From contig JAJYJX010000034.1 in NCBI GenBank assembly GCA_021789095.1, positions 1-16,709 on the forward strand: DNA of 16,709 nt. Direction: 5' to 3'. The notes beneath the pieces are model-generated. The model worked only from the letters and a program-made list of their open reading frames with translations, was not told where the DNA came from and searched no databases. This DNA comes from a bacterium (GTDB taxonomy: Bacteria > JAMCPX01). Numbering within the stretch: position 1 is the first letter of the stretch; each line of letters opens with the position of its first letter. A program made the translations under genes and the position numbers. Shown in pieces: positions 7,556-14,070 of the stretch.

Positions 7556-7585
7556 AAAATAATACCCTGCGGCAGGTAAAGTCAA
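7556..7585 (-). promoter_or_regulatory. Candidate uvrB promoter with palindrome in the spacer
   Basis: On the minus strand TTGACT (7585-7580) is followed after 18 bases by TATTTT (7561-7556), or after 17 by TTATTT. Transcription would begin two to four bases before the ATG at 7546. The spacer contains the perfect inverted repeat CCTGC-C-GCAGG (7576-7566 on the minus strand), well placed for a repressor. If used, it argues for the ATG at 7546 over the upstream GTG. Confidence 0.42.
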
Positions 7586-7670
7586 TCTTGAACAAGCCAC
7601 AGCTTTTAGATTAACTTAGAAACCCGCCATTTTTGAATACGGTTGTGCACATTTGCCTACGCCATTTTTC

Positions 7671-7755
7671 TGTTATTCCCACGAAAGTGGAAATCCAGAA
7701 ATCTTTTTTTATAAAAATAATCAAGAACTGGATTCCCGTTTACACGGGAATGACA
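7671..7755. repeat. Dispersed palindromic element of the ATTCCC...GGGAAT type
   Basis: The left arm (7671-7698) contains TTATTCCCACGAAAGTGG and AATCCAG; the right arm (7728-7755) contains CTGGATTCCCGTTTACACGG and GAATGACA. The arms are imperfect inverted copies separated by an AT-rich 29-base centre, and each arm is itself a small hairpin. Read as protein the element gives the IPTKVEIQ-like peptide often mis-annotated as a gene in proteobacterial genomes. Such elements are MITE-like and resemble neisserial dRS3 repeats. It lies between the mazF and uvrB transcription units and may terminate the former. Confidence 0.75.
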
Positions 7756-7839
7756 CTTTTCTGCTTTCAGTCGAAAATGAAGCCACGGCCTTGTCGGGCA
7801 ACCCCAAACAAACAAACCTTGTCCATGACAATTTTGGAC

Positions 7840-8199
7840 CTATATATCTATAGTTCTTGGTTCTGTAAGAAGTTTAACCCCGTCTATTATTTGGTCTATT
7901 TTTGCAATCGGCAGAGTGCCTGCCTTCTCAACAAGGAAAGCCTTATCGACCGTTATTATCTGGGATATATTTACCACACTGTCTTTGGGCAATCCCCCTT
8001 CACCTTTCTGTAAAAAGACATTGCCGGGAGCATTTGCAAGGTTTAGATTGGATGTTACGGTACAGACAACCACGGTGCTGATCCTGCTTTTGTTGAAAAC
8101 ATTGTTTTGTATGATGACAAAGGGGCGTCTGTACCCGGGCTCCGAGCCTTCAGGAGCGTCTAAATCAATCCAGAAGATGTCCCCCTGCTTTATGTCCAC
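7840..8199 (-). CDS. MazF/PemK-family endoribonuclease toxin
   Basis: A 119-residue protein of the normal family length. It begins MDIKQGDIFWIDLDAPEGSE followed by GYRRPFVIIQNN, the hallmark opening of MazF/PemK/ChpK toxins, with VVVCTVTSNL (about 43-52) forming the second conserved strand around the active site. Family members cleave mRNA at short sequence motifs and slow growth when freed from their antitoxin. The start codon is GTG at 8199, which follows directly after the TAA of the antitoxin gene; AGAG nine bases upstream can serve as ribosome-binding site. The tight junction implies coupled translation with the antitoxin made first. No inactivating change is seen. Confidence 0.93.
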   Translation of the reverse strand: MDIKQGDIFWIDLDAPEGSEPGYRRPFVIIQNNVFNKSRISTVVVCTVTSNLNLANAPGNVFLQKGEGGLPKDSVVNISQIITVDKAFLVEKAGTLPIAKIDQIIDGVKLLTEPRTIDI

Positions 8200-8451
8200 T
8201 TAATATCGCTCTTTCTTTAACACATGGACGGCAAGGTGTTTAAGACTTTTCTTTCTTGTCGCAGCGTCCCGGTCTGTTTCGGTGTCTGCATAGGCTTTGT
8301 TGAGCGCATCAAGAAGCTCTCCGGAGGCCTTCTTTTCGAGGAGTTCTTTGACCGCTCTGACAAACACCTCACTGCGCGAGTAATGGTGCTGTTTTGCAAA
8401 TGCATCCACTTCCTTGAATATGCTTTCCGGTACCGATATGGCTGTTTTCAT
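8200..8451 (-). CDS. Ribbon-helix-helix antitoxin of the MazF partner
   Basis: From ATG 8451 the protein has 83 residues and opens MKTAISVPESIFKEVDAFAK, a typical ribbon-helix-helix start in which the first strand (TAISVP) binds the DNA groove and YSRSEVFVRAVKELLEK forms the second helix. The C-terminal half, rich in charge (ALNKAYADTETDRDAA), would wrap the toxin. The reading frame extends upstream to a TTG at 8502, but that would cover the promoter and lacks similarity. The gene has no Shine-Dalgarno; the predicted transcription start coincides with the ATG, so translation may be leaderless. It precedes the toxin gene with no gap. Family members repress their own operon. Confidence 0.9.
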   Translation of the reverse strand: MKTAISVPESIFKEVDAFAKQHHYSRSEVFVRAVKELLEKKASGELLDALNKAYADTETDRDAATRKKSLKHLAVHVLKKERY

Positions 8452-8457
8452 ACCATA

Positions 8458-8486
8458 AATATAACCTATAGTAATACCTATGTCAA
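8458..8486 (-). promoter_or_regulatory. Consensus promoter of the toxin-antitoxin operon
   Basis: On the minus strand TTGACA (8486-8481, full match) is followed after exactly 17 bases by TATATT (8463-8458, five of six). Start of transcription seven bases later falls at about 8451, the A of the antitoxin ATG. This is the best-matching promoter in the window and supports the ATG at 8451 as the true start. Confidence 0.7.
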
Positions 8487-8493
8487 TACCTAT
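8461..8493 (-). promoter_or_regulatory. Three tandem 12-bp operator repeats overlapping the promoter
   Basis: On the minus strand the 12-mers ATAGGTATTGAC, ATAGGTATTACT and ATAGGTTATATT follow each other without gaps (CCTAT on the plus strand at 8465, 8477 and 8489). Regular tandem sites about one helical turn apart are typical operators for ribbon-helix-helix repressors. The first repeat contributes to the -35 and the third to the -10, so bound antitoxin would block RNA polymerase. Confidence 0.6.
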
Positions 8494-8606
8494 TGTAGTC
8501 AAAACCCACCCAATACTATTTTATATTCTTTTTTTATATTTCCTCCTTTAATTTTTTTAATTATCATTGCGTCAATTAGTGTTCCTTCTATCTGCATTTT
8601 TCTATT

Positions 8607-8738
8607 TTACATATCATAGTGACAGCAGTATGCCAGTCGGTTTTTAAGAAAAATAGCGATAAGAATATATTTTACACCCTTTTCACTGAGTTCCCTGCAA
8701 ACAGCTACCAGGTCGTCTACTGTCGGTGGTCTGGATAC
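8607..8738 (-). pseudogene. Remnant of a nucleotidyltransferase-type toxin gene
   Basis: In one minus-strand frame the segment reads RPPTVDDLVAVCRELSEKG then VKYILI, which resembles the N-terminus of AbiEii-like or other minimal nucleotidyltransferases ('PTVDDL...CR.L...GV.Y.VIGG'). The similarity stops just where the catalytic GG...D-x-D region should begin, and the frame ends after about 20 unrelated residues at 8607. There is no start codon: a TAA precedes it at 8741-8739. It overlaps the tail of the upstream remnant by about 20 bases, as partner genes often do. It is broken and cannot encode an active enzyme. Confidence 0.55.
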
Positions 8739-8915
8739 TTACCCATGAGCATCCTGTGATGCCATGTATCCGCCTCTTCAAATGTCTTAAATCTGAAAAC
8801 GCCCCTTGGCAGGAACACCTTTTTTTTCCTGAATTCTGCGGCTAACTGGAAGAATTTGTTTGATTCGTCTGTAAATCCTTTTCTGAATTTTTATTGTCCT
8901 TCCAACGGTCTTCAT
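8717..8915 (-). pseudogene. Frameshifted partner gene (antitoxin-like) of the nucleotidyltransferase remnant
   Basis: The ATG at 8915 opens MKTVGRTIKIQ in one frame; the continuation KGFTDESNKFFQLAAEFRKK then VFLPRGVFRFKTFEEADTW lies in a neighbouring frame and ends at TAG 8717. The break falls at an A-run around 8878-8885. Joined, the product would be about 65 residues. The 'PRGVFRFKTFEEADxW' tail is familiar from small proteins encoded just before nucleotidyltransferase-type toxins. Its end overlaps the start of the toxin remnant. The call rests on remembered family resemblance plus the arrangement. Together with 8607-8738 this fills most of the 630-base gap between the antitoxin promoter and cysS; 8503-8606 is AT-rich with nothing recognisable. 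Confidence 0.5.
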
Positions 8916-9034
8916 CTTTTATCCGCCTGTTTTTATAACATGGAAACTAATAAAAAATTACTTCAAATGCATTCGTATGTCAACACTGATAAAATATGTC
9001 ATTCATGCTTCTACAAAAATTAGAATTTCTGGTG

Positions 9035-9130
9035 TAACGGGGCTTACCCCGTTAGAAGCACCCCCCTATGAAGAGCCGTTTTGCCCTGTTAAAAAGTTAT
9101 CTATAAAATATACTATGCTTCTAACGGGGT
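9035..9130. repeat. Compound inverted repeat abutting the cysS stop codon
   Basis: TAACGGGG (9035-9042) pairs with CCCCGTTA (9047-9054) around a four-base loop. The 15 bases at 9046-9060 are also an exact inverted copy of 9116-9130 (TGCTTCTAACGGGGT), 55 bases apart. The shared block means only one of the two hairpins can form at a time. The outer arm ends one base before the cysS stop codon, so the element may act as 3' structure or terminator for the cysS operon. It may be a small MITE-like or REP-like insertion. Confidence 0.65.
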
Positions 9131-10588
9131 TTACTCTTCCGCGATGTCCCAGACCGTGCCTGCGGGTGTGTCCATGATGGCAATGCCCTGCTTTAAAAGC
9201 CCTGACCGTATCTTATCCGCATCTTTAAATTTTTTTTCTTTTCTCAGAAGCGCCCTCTGCGCTATTTTTTGCTCTATCTCACCTGCTGCCAGGCCGAGCC
9301 ACGCAAGCCTTTTTTCGCGCCTTGATGAAAGGAACAACTGCGGATCGTTGTCGAACACGCCGAGTATTTCTACTGCAGACTTCACAAATGTATTGAGCTT
9401 TTTTACAGCCTCTGTATCCGGCTTTGAGGTTGCGTCTTTGAAATGCGTGTTTATAAGCCGCATTAAATCAAAAAAACCCGACAAAGCGCCTGCGGTATTG
9501 AAATCATCGTCCATTGCATTGTAAAAGCAGGCCTCATATTCTGAGAGTTTTTGCATAAAAGCGCCGAGATTTTCAGAGGACAATGCGGGCTTGCCCTGCA
9601 CGGGAAGGGACTGCACAAACCTCAGGCTTGCATACCCCCTGTAAAGTGCTTTTTCGGCCTCTTTTAACGACTGGTCGGAGAAATCAATAGGGCTCCTGTA
9701 ATGGTGCATAAGGATAAACAGCCGCAAGGCCTGCGGTTCATACCTGTCCAGTATCTCCCTTATCGTGAAGAAGTTTCCAAGGGACTTTGACATCTTTTCC
9801 TTGTTTATCTGGACAAAACCGTTGTGCAGCCAATAACTGACAAAGGGTTTATGTGTAAAAGCCTCCGTCTGCGCTATCTCGTTTTCATGGTGCGGAAAGA
9901 TCAGGTCCATGCCGCCGCCGTGTATGTCAAAGTGCTGTCCCAGGTACGATGTACTCATTGCAGAGCATTCTATATGCCATCCGGGCCTGCCCTTGCCCCA
10001 GGGACTGTCCCATGAAGGCTCCCCGGGTTTGCTGGCTTTCCACAATGCGAAATCAAGCGGGTCGTCCTTTGCCTCGCCCGGCTCAACCCTTGCACCAGAC
10101 TCAAGGTCATCGATGTTCTTTCCGGAGAGTTTACCATAACCGTCAAACTTTCTTACCGAGAAATATATATCGCCGTTGGATTCATAAGCATAGCCGTCCT
10201 CTATAAGCCCTTTTATAAAATCGATTATTCCCTGGACGTGCATCGTTGCCCTTGGTTCATGCGTGGGTTTTTTAAGGCCAAGCCTGTCCATGTCCCTGTA
10301 GTATTCTTCAATATACTTTTCAGAAACCTGTGCGGTTGTTAAGCCTTCCTTGTTTGCCCGGTTTATGATCTTGTCGTCTATGTCCGTGAAATTTTTTACA
10401 AAGGTAACATCGTACCCTTTTGCCTGAAGGTACCTGTAGATCGTGTCAAATACGATCGCAGAACGGGCATGACCTATGTGGCAAAGGTCGTAAACCGTCA
10501 CCCCGCATACATACATGCCGACATGGTTGTCATGAAGAGGTTTAAATTCCTGCTTGCTCTGCGTTAATGTGTTATAGACCCTCAGCAC
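9131..10588 (-). CDS. cysS: Cysteinyl-tRNA synthetase
   Basis: A 485-residue class I aminoacyl-tRNA synthetase that charges tRNA-Cys. Catalytic signatures are intact: C28 (VCGVTVYD) as first zinc ligand, HIGH at 37-40 (CHIGHARS), the zinc/Cys-binding region HIECSAMS and HGGGMDLIFPHHENE, and KMSKS at 265-269 for ATP. The C-terminal part (LLRKEKKFKDADKIRSGL) is the usual tRNA anticodon-contact tail. The start is GTG at 10588, three bases after the ispF stop; GGAG overlapping the end of ispF serves as ribosome-binding site, so translation is coupled. It is the last gene of the carD-led cluster and its stop codon touches an inverted repeat. Confidence 0.98.
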   Translation of the reverse strand: MLRVYNTLTQSKQEFKPLHDNHVGMYVCGVTVYDLCHIGHARSAIVFDTIYRYLQAKGYDVTFVKNFTDIDDKIINRANKEGLTTAQVSEKYIEEYYRDMDRLGLKKPTHEPRATMHVQGIIDFIKGLIEDGYAYESNGDIYFSVRKFDGYGKLSGKNIDDLESGARVEPGEAKDDPLDFALWKASKPGEPSWDSPWGKGRPGWHIECSAMSTSYLGQHFDIHGGGMDLIFPHHENEIAQTEAFTHKPFVSYWLHNGFVQINKEKMSKSLGNFFTIREILDRYEPQALRLFILMHHYRSPIDFSDQSLKEAEKALYRGYASLRFVQSLPVQGKPALSSENLGAFMQKLSEYEACFYNAMDDDFNTAGALSGFFDLMRLINTHFKDATSKPDTEAVKKLNTFVKSAVEILGVFDNDPQLFLSSRREKRLAWLGLAAGEIEQKIAQRALLRKEKKFKDADKIRSGLLKQGIAIMDTPAGTVWDIAEE

Positions 10589-10591
10589 AGC

Positions 10592-11065
10592 CTATTTCTC
10601 CATCATAACAACCGCATATGCAGCTATTGCTTCCCCCCTGCCCGTTGAATCAAGTCCTTCATTGGTTTTTGCCTTGACGCTTACGGCAGACTCCGGAATG
10701 CCTGCGAGTTGAGAAACTGAACTGACAATGGCCCTGTAGTATCCTGAAAGCCTGGGCTTCTCCGCAATTACAACACTGTCTATATTCACAAGGCGAAAGC
10801 CTTCCCGGCCTGCAATCTCCAGTGCCTTTTTAAGTATCAAAGAACTGTCCATGTCTCTGTACCTGTCATCATCCGGCGGGGAATATGTGCCTATGTCGCC
10901 CTTTGATACTGCGCCCAGCACTGCATCGCTTATAGCATGCAAAAGTACATCAGCGTCCGAGTGCCCTGAGAGCCCCTTACCGTACGGGATGTTTACACCG
11001 CCTATGATAAGGGGCCTGCCTTCAACCAGCCTGTGGATGTCATAGCCGATGCCTGTTCTGTTCAC
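10592..11065 (-). CDS. ispF: 2-C-methyl-D-erythritol 2,4-cyclodiphosphate synthase
   Basis: A 157-residue enzyme of normal length. IspF makes the cyclic diphosphate of methylerythritol with release of CMP, the fifth step of the MEP isoprenoid pathway. Metal ligands are visible as D9 and H11 (GIGYDIH) and H43 (SGHSDADVLLH). The conserved substrate segment KAKTNEGLDSTGRGEAIAA is present near the C-terminus. The loop usually written DIGxHFPDTD reads DIGTYSPPDD, so the His-Phe pair is replaced. The start is GTG at 11065 and the sequence GTGA overlaps the ispD stop codon, a strong sign of translational coupling. IspD and IspF act close together in the pathway and are fused in some bacteria; here they are separate. 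Confidence 0.97.
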   Translation of the reverse strand: MNRTGIGYDIHRLVEGRPLIIGGVNIPYGKGLSGHSDADVLLHAISDAVLGAVSKGDIGTYSPPDDDRYRDMDSSLILKKALEIAGREGFRLVNIDSVVIAEKPRLSGYYRAIVSSVSQLAGIPESAVSVKAKTNEGLDSTGRGEAIAAYAVVMMEK

Positions 11066-11742
11066 CGGATCCCCGCTATCAATTTTGCAAGTATAAGGTC
11101 GGATTCCGTTGTAATCTTGATGTTGAATATGCTGCCTTGTACGATCTTTACCTTTGTACCTTGAAGCTCCATTATTCCTGATTCGTCCGTTGCCTCAACA
11201 GGGTTTCTATCATACATCCTGTAGGCCTCAGAAAGCAGATCGTAACTGAACACCTGGGGTGTCTGTGCCAGCCACAGGCCGTTACGTTCGATGTTTTTTA
11301 CGATTATATTGTCCTTATCAGCGAACTTTACCGTATCTGTAACAGGGACCGCGCTTATTGCTGCGCCGTAAGATATGCCTGCATGTATAACGTCTACTAC
11401 CGCACTTTCCGTTATAAACGGTCTTACCGCATCATGTATGAGCACATAATCTGCCGAACTTATACGGTTAAATGCATTTCTGACGGATTGTGTACGCTCT
11501 TTCCCGCCTTCGACAACGTCTGTAACCTTTTTTATACAGAAATCCTTTATCATTTTCCTTATAATCTCTGTTTCGGATTGTGACGCTGAGACAATGATAG
11601 CGCTGATGAGTTCCACATTATCAAGCACGCCAAGGCAGTGCACAAGAACCGGTCTGCCTTCTAATTCTATAAATTGTTTCGGGACTGTTGCCCCAAGTCT
11701 GGTACCTCTGCCCGCAGCAGGCACTATGGCCGTTATGCGCAT
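11062..11742 (-). CDS. ispD: 2-C-methyl-D-erythritol 4-phosphate cytidylyltransferase
   Basis: Catalyses the CTP-dependent activation of methylerythritol phosphate in the MEP pathway. With ATG 11742 as start it has 226 residues and opens MRITAIVPAAGRGTRLG, the nucleotide-binding loop. KQFIELEGRPVL, HDAVRPF, VPVTDTVK and ATDES are all conserved family blocks. The frame continues upstream to TTG 11787 inside the preceding gene, but these residues are foreign to the family. The chosen start lies one base after the stop of the preceding gene and lacks a strong Shine-Dalgarno; a G-rich stretch about 15 bases upstream and coupling probably drive initiation. Its stop overlaps the ispF start by four bases. 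Confidence 0.95.
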   Translation of the reverse strand: MRITAIVPAAGRGTRLGATVPKQFIELEGRPVLVHCLGVLDNVELISAIIVSASQSETEIIRKMIKDFCIKKVTDVVEGGKERTQSVRNAFNRISSADYVLIHDAVRPFITESAVVDVIHAGISYGAAISAVPVTDTVKFADKDNIIVKNIERNGLWLAQTPQVFSYDLLSEAYRMYDRNPVEATDESGIMELQGTKVKIVQGSIFNIKITTESDLILAKLIAGIR

Positions 11743-11743
11743 G

Positions 11744-12763
11744 CTATTGATGCTGGCCGCCCCCATTTTCCTCTTTGGGCCTTGCAAAGATCATTCTTCC
11801 GGCTGTTGTCTGGAGGACGCTTGTTACTACCGTATCAACTGTCTTACCTATAAGCCTTTTGCCGTTGTCCACAACAACCATTGTGCCGTCATCAAGATAT
11901 GCAACACCCTGGTTCGATTCAGAGCCCTCCTTTATTACCTTGAGCCTCATAAATTCCCCTGGTATTACAACAGGTTTCAGGGCATTTGACAGCTGGTTCA
12001 GATTAAGCACTGTTACACCCTGCAGTTCCGCCACCTTGTTCAGGTTGAAATCGTTTGTTATAACCTTTGCGTTGAGTTTTTTTCCAAGGGCTACAAGCTT
12101 TGCATCAACACTTTTGATCTTCGGGAAATCCTGGTCGCTTATTCTTACCTCAAGATCCGTCATTTTCTGCATGCGCTTCAGTATATCAAGACCCCTTCTT
12201 CCCCTTGTCCTCTTAAGAGGATCGGCAGAATCAGCAATGTACTGAAGTTCCTGAAGCACAAACTGCGGTATAAGGAATACACCCTCTATAAAACCTGTTT
12301 CGCACACATCTGCTATCCTTCCGTCTATGATCACGGATGTATCGAGTAATTTATAGCTCGCTGCTGTGTTTGCAGGTGCTGCTCCTGCTTTCAGCTCGGT
12401 GATATCAAATTCCGAGCCCTTTCTTGCGCCAATGACAAGCCCGATATAGCCGAGCAGGAAGTTAGTTACTATGTAAATGGAAAGACTTACTGACGGTTCA
12501 TCGAGCAGATCTCTCAGAACCCCGTACGTAAAAAGGTTACCAGCAACGAGCCCGGCAATGAGGCCAAGTGTGCCGCCTATAACCGCCTTGATATGCTGTT
12601 TTCTTATTGCCTTTTCAAATAGTATTGCCAGCAGTGCAAGGGCAACACCGAGTCCTGCCCCTGCCAGGGCAGCCCCCTGATACTGGAGCAGTTTCAGAAA
12701 GATAACATAACCGCCTAATCCTGAAAAAATCAGGATTACCAGCCTTAATAAAATAAGACCCAT
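11744..12763 (-). CDS. PIN/TRAM-domain membrane protein (YacL family)
   Basis: A 339-residue protein with about four N-terminal membrane segments (residues about 5-25, 30-50, 60-82 and 92-112), then a PIN nuclease-fold domain beginning with YKLLDTSVIIDGRI (first acidic residue near 142) and containing VITNDFNLNKVAEL, and finally a TRAM domain (about 275-330), a predicted RNA-binding beta-barrel. Bacillus YacL has the same design and often lies beside ispD; its exact role is not established. Acidic PIN residues are kept, so nuclease activity is possible. AAGGA about ten bases before the ATG serves as ribosome-binding site. It lies 55 bases after carD with no visible terminator, consistent with one operon. 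Confidence 0.92.
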   Translation of the reverse strand: MGLILLRLVILIFSGLGGYVIFLKLLQYQGAALAGAGLGVALALLAILFEKAIRKQHIKAVIGGTLGLIAGLVAGNLFTYGVLRDLLDEPSVSLSIYIVTNFLLGYIGLVIGARKGSEFDITELKAGAAPANTAASYKLLDTSVIIDGRIADVCETGFIEGVFLIPQFVLQELQYIADSADPLKRTRGRRGLDILKRMQKMTDLEVRISDQDFPKIKSVDAKLVALGKKLNAKVITNDFNLNKVAELQGVTVLNLNQLSNALKPVVIPGEFMRLKVIKEGSESNQGVAYLDDGTMVVVDNGKRLIGKTVDTVVTSVLQTTAGRMIFARPKEENGGGQHQ

Positions 12764-12818
12764 TATTAACCATCCTTTCCATCATATAAGATAGATCCTT
12801 AATTAAAATAATACAAAA

Positions 12819-13301
12819 TTACTTGCCGAAAATACTATTTATTTCCTTTTCCAGTACTTCCTCATCCTTGCCGGTAACAATGACCAACTCCTTTAAGAGA
12901 AGATTCCTTGCAGTGTCAAGCAATTTTCTTTCCCCGAAAGACAGTTCTTTCTGTGTCTTGAGCAGAAAAAGATCCTTCAGAACCTCCGCTATCTCAAAAA
13001 CCGAGCCTGTCTTTATCTTCTCCGTATATTCCCTGAACCTTCTGTTCCACGTCTGGCTGTCAACGGTAATCCTCTTTTCCCTGAATATTTCAAATATCTT
13101 TGGCACCATATCGTTTGATATAACCCTTCTTAACCCGACTGCATTGGCATTGTTGGTTGGCACCATAACCCTCATGTTGTTTTCAAGTATGTTCATTACA
13201 TAGAATGTATACTTGTCACCACCGACCTCTTTCATCTCTATAGCAACTATTTTCCCTACTCCGTGAGCAGGATAAACAGCGATATCACCGACTTTAAACA
13301 T
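12819..13301 (-). CDS. carD: CarD/CdnL-family RNA polymerase-binding regulator
   Basis: A 160-residue protein opening MFKVGDIAVYPAHGVGKIVA, the hallmark of the CarD/CdnL/TRCF N-terminal domain that binds the RNA polymerase beta subunit. The helical C-terminal part includes the conserved tryptophan region SQTWNRRFREY (about residue 84), which in characterised CarD stabilises the open promoter complex. It lacks the HMGA-like tail of the longer Myxococcus CarD, so it is CdnL-like. The start is firm: AAGGAGG lies six bases before the ATG. As first gene of the carD – PIN/TRAM – ispD – ispF – cysS cluster it probably is expressed constitutively from the strong promoter just upstream. Confidence 0.95.
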   Translation of the reverse strand: MFKVGDIAVYPAHGVGKIVAIEMKEVGGDKYTFYVMNILENNMRVMVPTNNANAVGLRRVISNDMVPKIFEIFREKRITVDSQTWNRRFREYTEKIKTGSVFEIAEVLKDLFLLKTQKELSFGERKLLDTARNLLLKELVIVTGKDEEVLEKEINSIFGK

Positions 13302-13327
13302 TACTGGCCTCCTTGAAAAACGTGCTT

Positions 13328-13356
13328 AGTATACACAAAATCAATAAAAAAGTCAA
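13328..13356 (-). promoter_or_regulatory. Strong promoter of the carD-cysS operon
   Basis: On the minus strand TTGACT (13356-13351) is followed after exactly 17 bases by TATACT (13333-13328); both boxes match consensus at five of six. Transcription would start near 13321, giving a leader of about 20 bases with the AAGGAGG site before the carD ATG. The spacer is T-rich. Confidence 0.7.
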
Positions 13357-13420
13357 CAACGCTTTTTTACTGCACGTTAAACTGCAGGATCACAATACTT
13401 ATAGGTTATTCTATAAATAT

Positions 13421-13449
13421 TTGTCTTGCAATTATGCTTTAAATATAAT
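13421..13449 (+). promoter_or_regulatory. Promoter of the small exported protein gene
   Basis: TTGTCT (13421-13426) is followed after 17 bases by a perfect TATAAT (13444-13449). Transcription would start near 13456, about 38 bases before the ATG. It faces away from the carD promoter, making 13302-13493 a divergent control region. Confidence 0.6.
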
Positions 13450-13493
13450 ACATTTATCCTATCTTATCAAGGGTTAAGGAAGGTATTGTAAAT

Positions 13494-13979
13494 ATGAAAA
13501 GATTACTAACTTTTGTGTTCCTTTTTGTGCTGACAATGCTGCCGGCCAGCAGCATTTACGCTATGGGCGTATTTCAGGGTGATATGGGCTACATACCCAC
13601 ACCTGCAACCAACATAGGTTTTACAATAATTGATACAATCGGTGTAAGGACATATGTTGAACACGGAAGCATCGACGGCAAAGCTTACATATCCGGATAC
13701 AGCGGGCTGATCCTGAACGTAATACCACTCGACAATATTGCATCGGTGTCTTTTACAAAAACAACAGGTGCCCCTGCCCAGCTCATGGACAAACTGGACA
13801 ACAGTCCCCTGCTCGCGGTCATTCATTTAAAGGATAATAAGGTACTGAATATTATAGTTGATGGATCCCTGCTGTGCTACGGCCGCACCCCATACGGGTT
13901 CATAAGGGTAAAGCTGTCCTCGCTTGAGGGTATAGACGACATCAAAATATTCAAGAAACAAAATCCCCGCCAGCAGTAA
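13494..13979 (+). CDS. Small exported protein of unknown function
   Basis: A 161-residue protein. MKRLLTFVFLFVLTMLPAS followed by SIYA-MG is a clear Sec signal peptide with a signal-peptidase I site after residue 23, so the mature protein of about 138 residues should lie in the periplasm or outside. The mature part is rich in beta-prone segments (IGFTIIDTIGVRTYVEHGSI, LILNVIPLDNIASVSF, LLAVIHLKDNKVLNIIVDG), with one Cys and no membrane anchor. I do not recognise a family. AAGGAAGG ten bases before the ATG and an upstream TATAAT promoter support expression. It precedes the penicillin-binding protein gene by 91 bases on the same strand, and they may be cotranscribed, but a shared function is not shown. 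Confidence 0.8.
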   Translation: MKRLLTFVFLFVLTMLPASSIYAMGVFQGDMGYIPTPATNIGFTIIDTIGVRTYVEHGSIDGKAYISGYSGLILNVIPLDNIASVSFTKTTGAPAQLMDKLDNSPLLAVIHLKDNKVLNIIVDGSLLCYGRTPYGFIRVKLSSLEGIDDIKIFKKQNPRQQ

Positions 13980-14070
13980 ACACCTGCATAACGTCCGATC
14001 ATAAACTTCTTGCAATAAGGTTGCAAAACCATGATTATTAGCTTAAATTTTAGACTGAAAGAGGCCACAA

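Noticed and set aside
7547-7600. An 18-residue N-terminal extension of UvrB from GTG 7600
   Set aside because: The residues do not match UvrB, no ribosome-binding site precedes the GTG, and a promoter can be placed inside the extension; ATG 7546 gives the standard family start.
7633-8013. A plus-strand reading frame of 126 codons starting in the palindromic repeat
   Set aside because: It is the translation of the dispersed repeat (IPTKVEIQ-like) run into the antisense of the MazF gene; no ribosome-binding site or family similarity.
8224-8619. A plus-strand reading frame of 131 codons opposite the antitoxin
   Set aside because: It is antisense to a well-supported antitoxin gene and continues into AT-rich intergenic sequence with biased composition.
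14012-14029. TTGCAA repeated with five bases between, ahead of the penicillin-binding protein gene
   Set aside because: Too short to distinguish from chance, and no promoter boxes fit around it.
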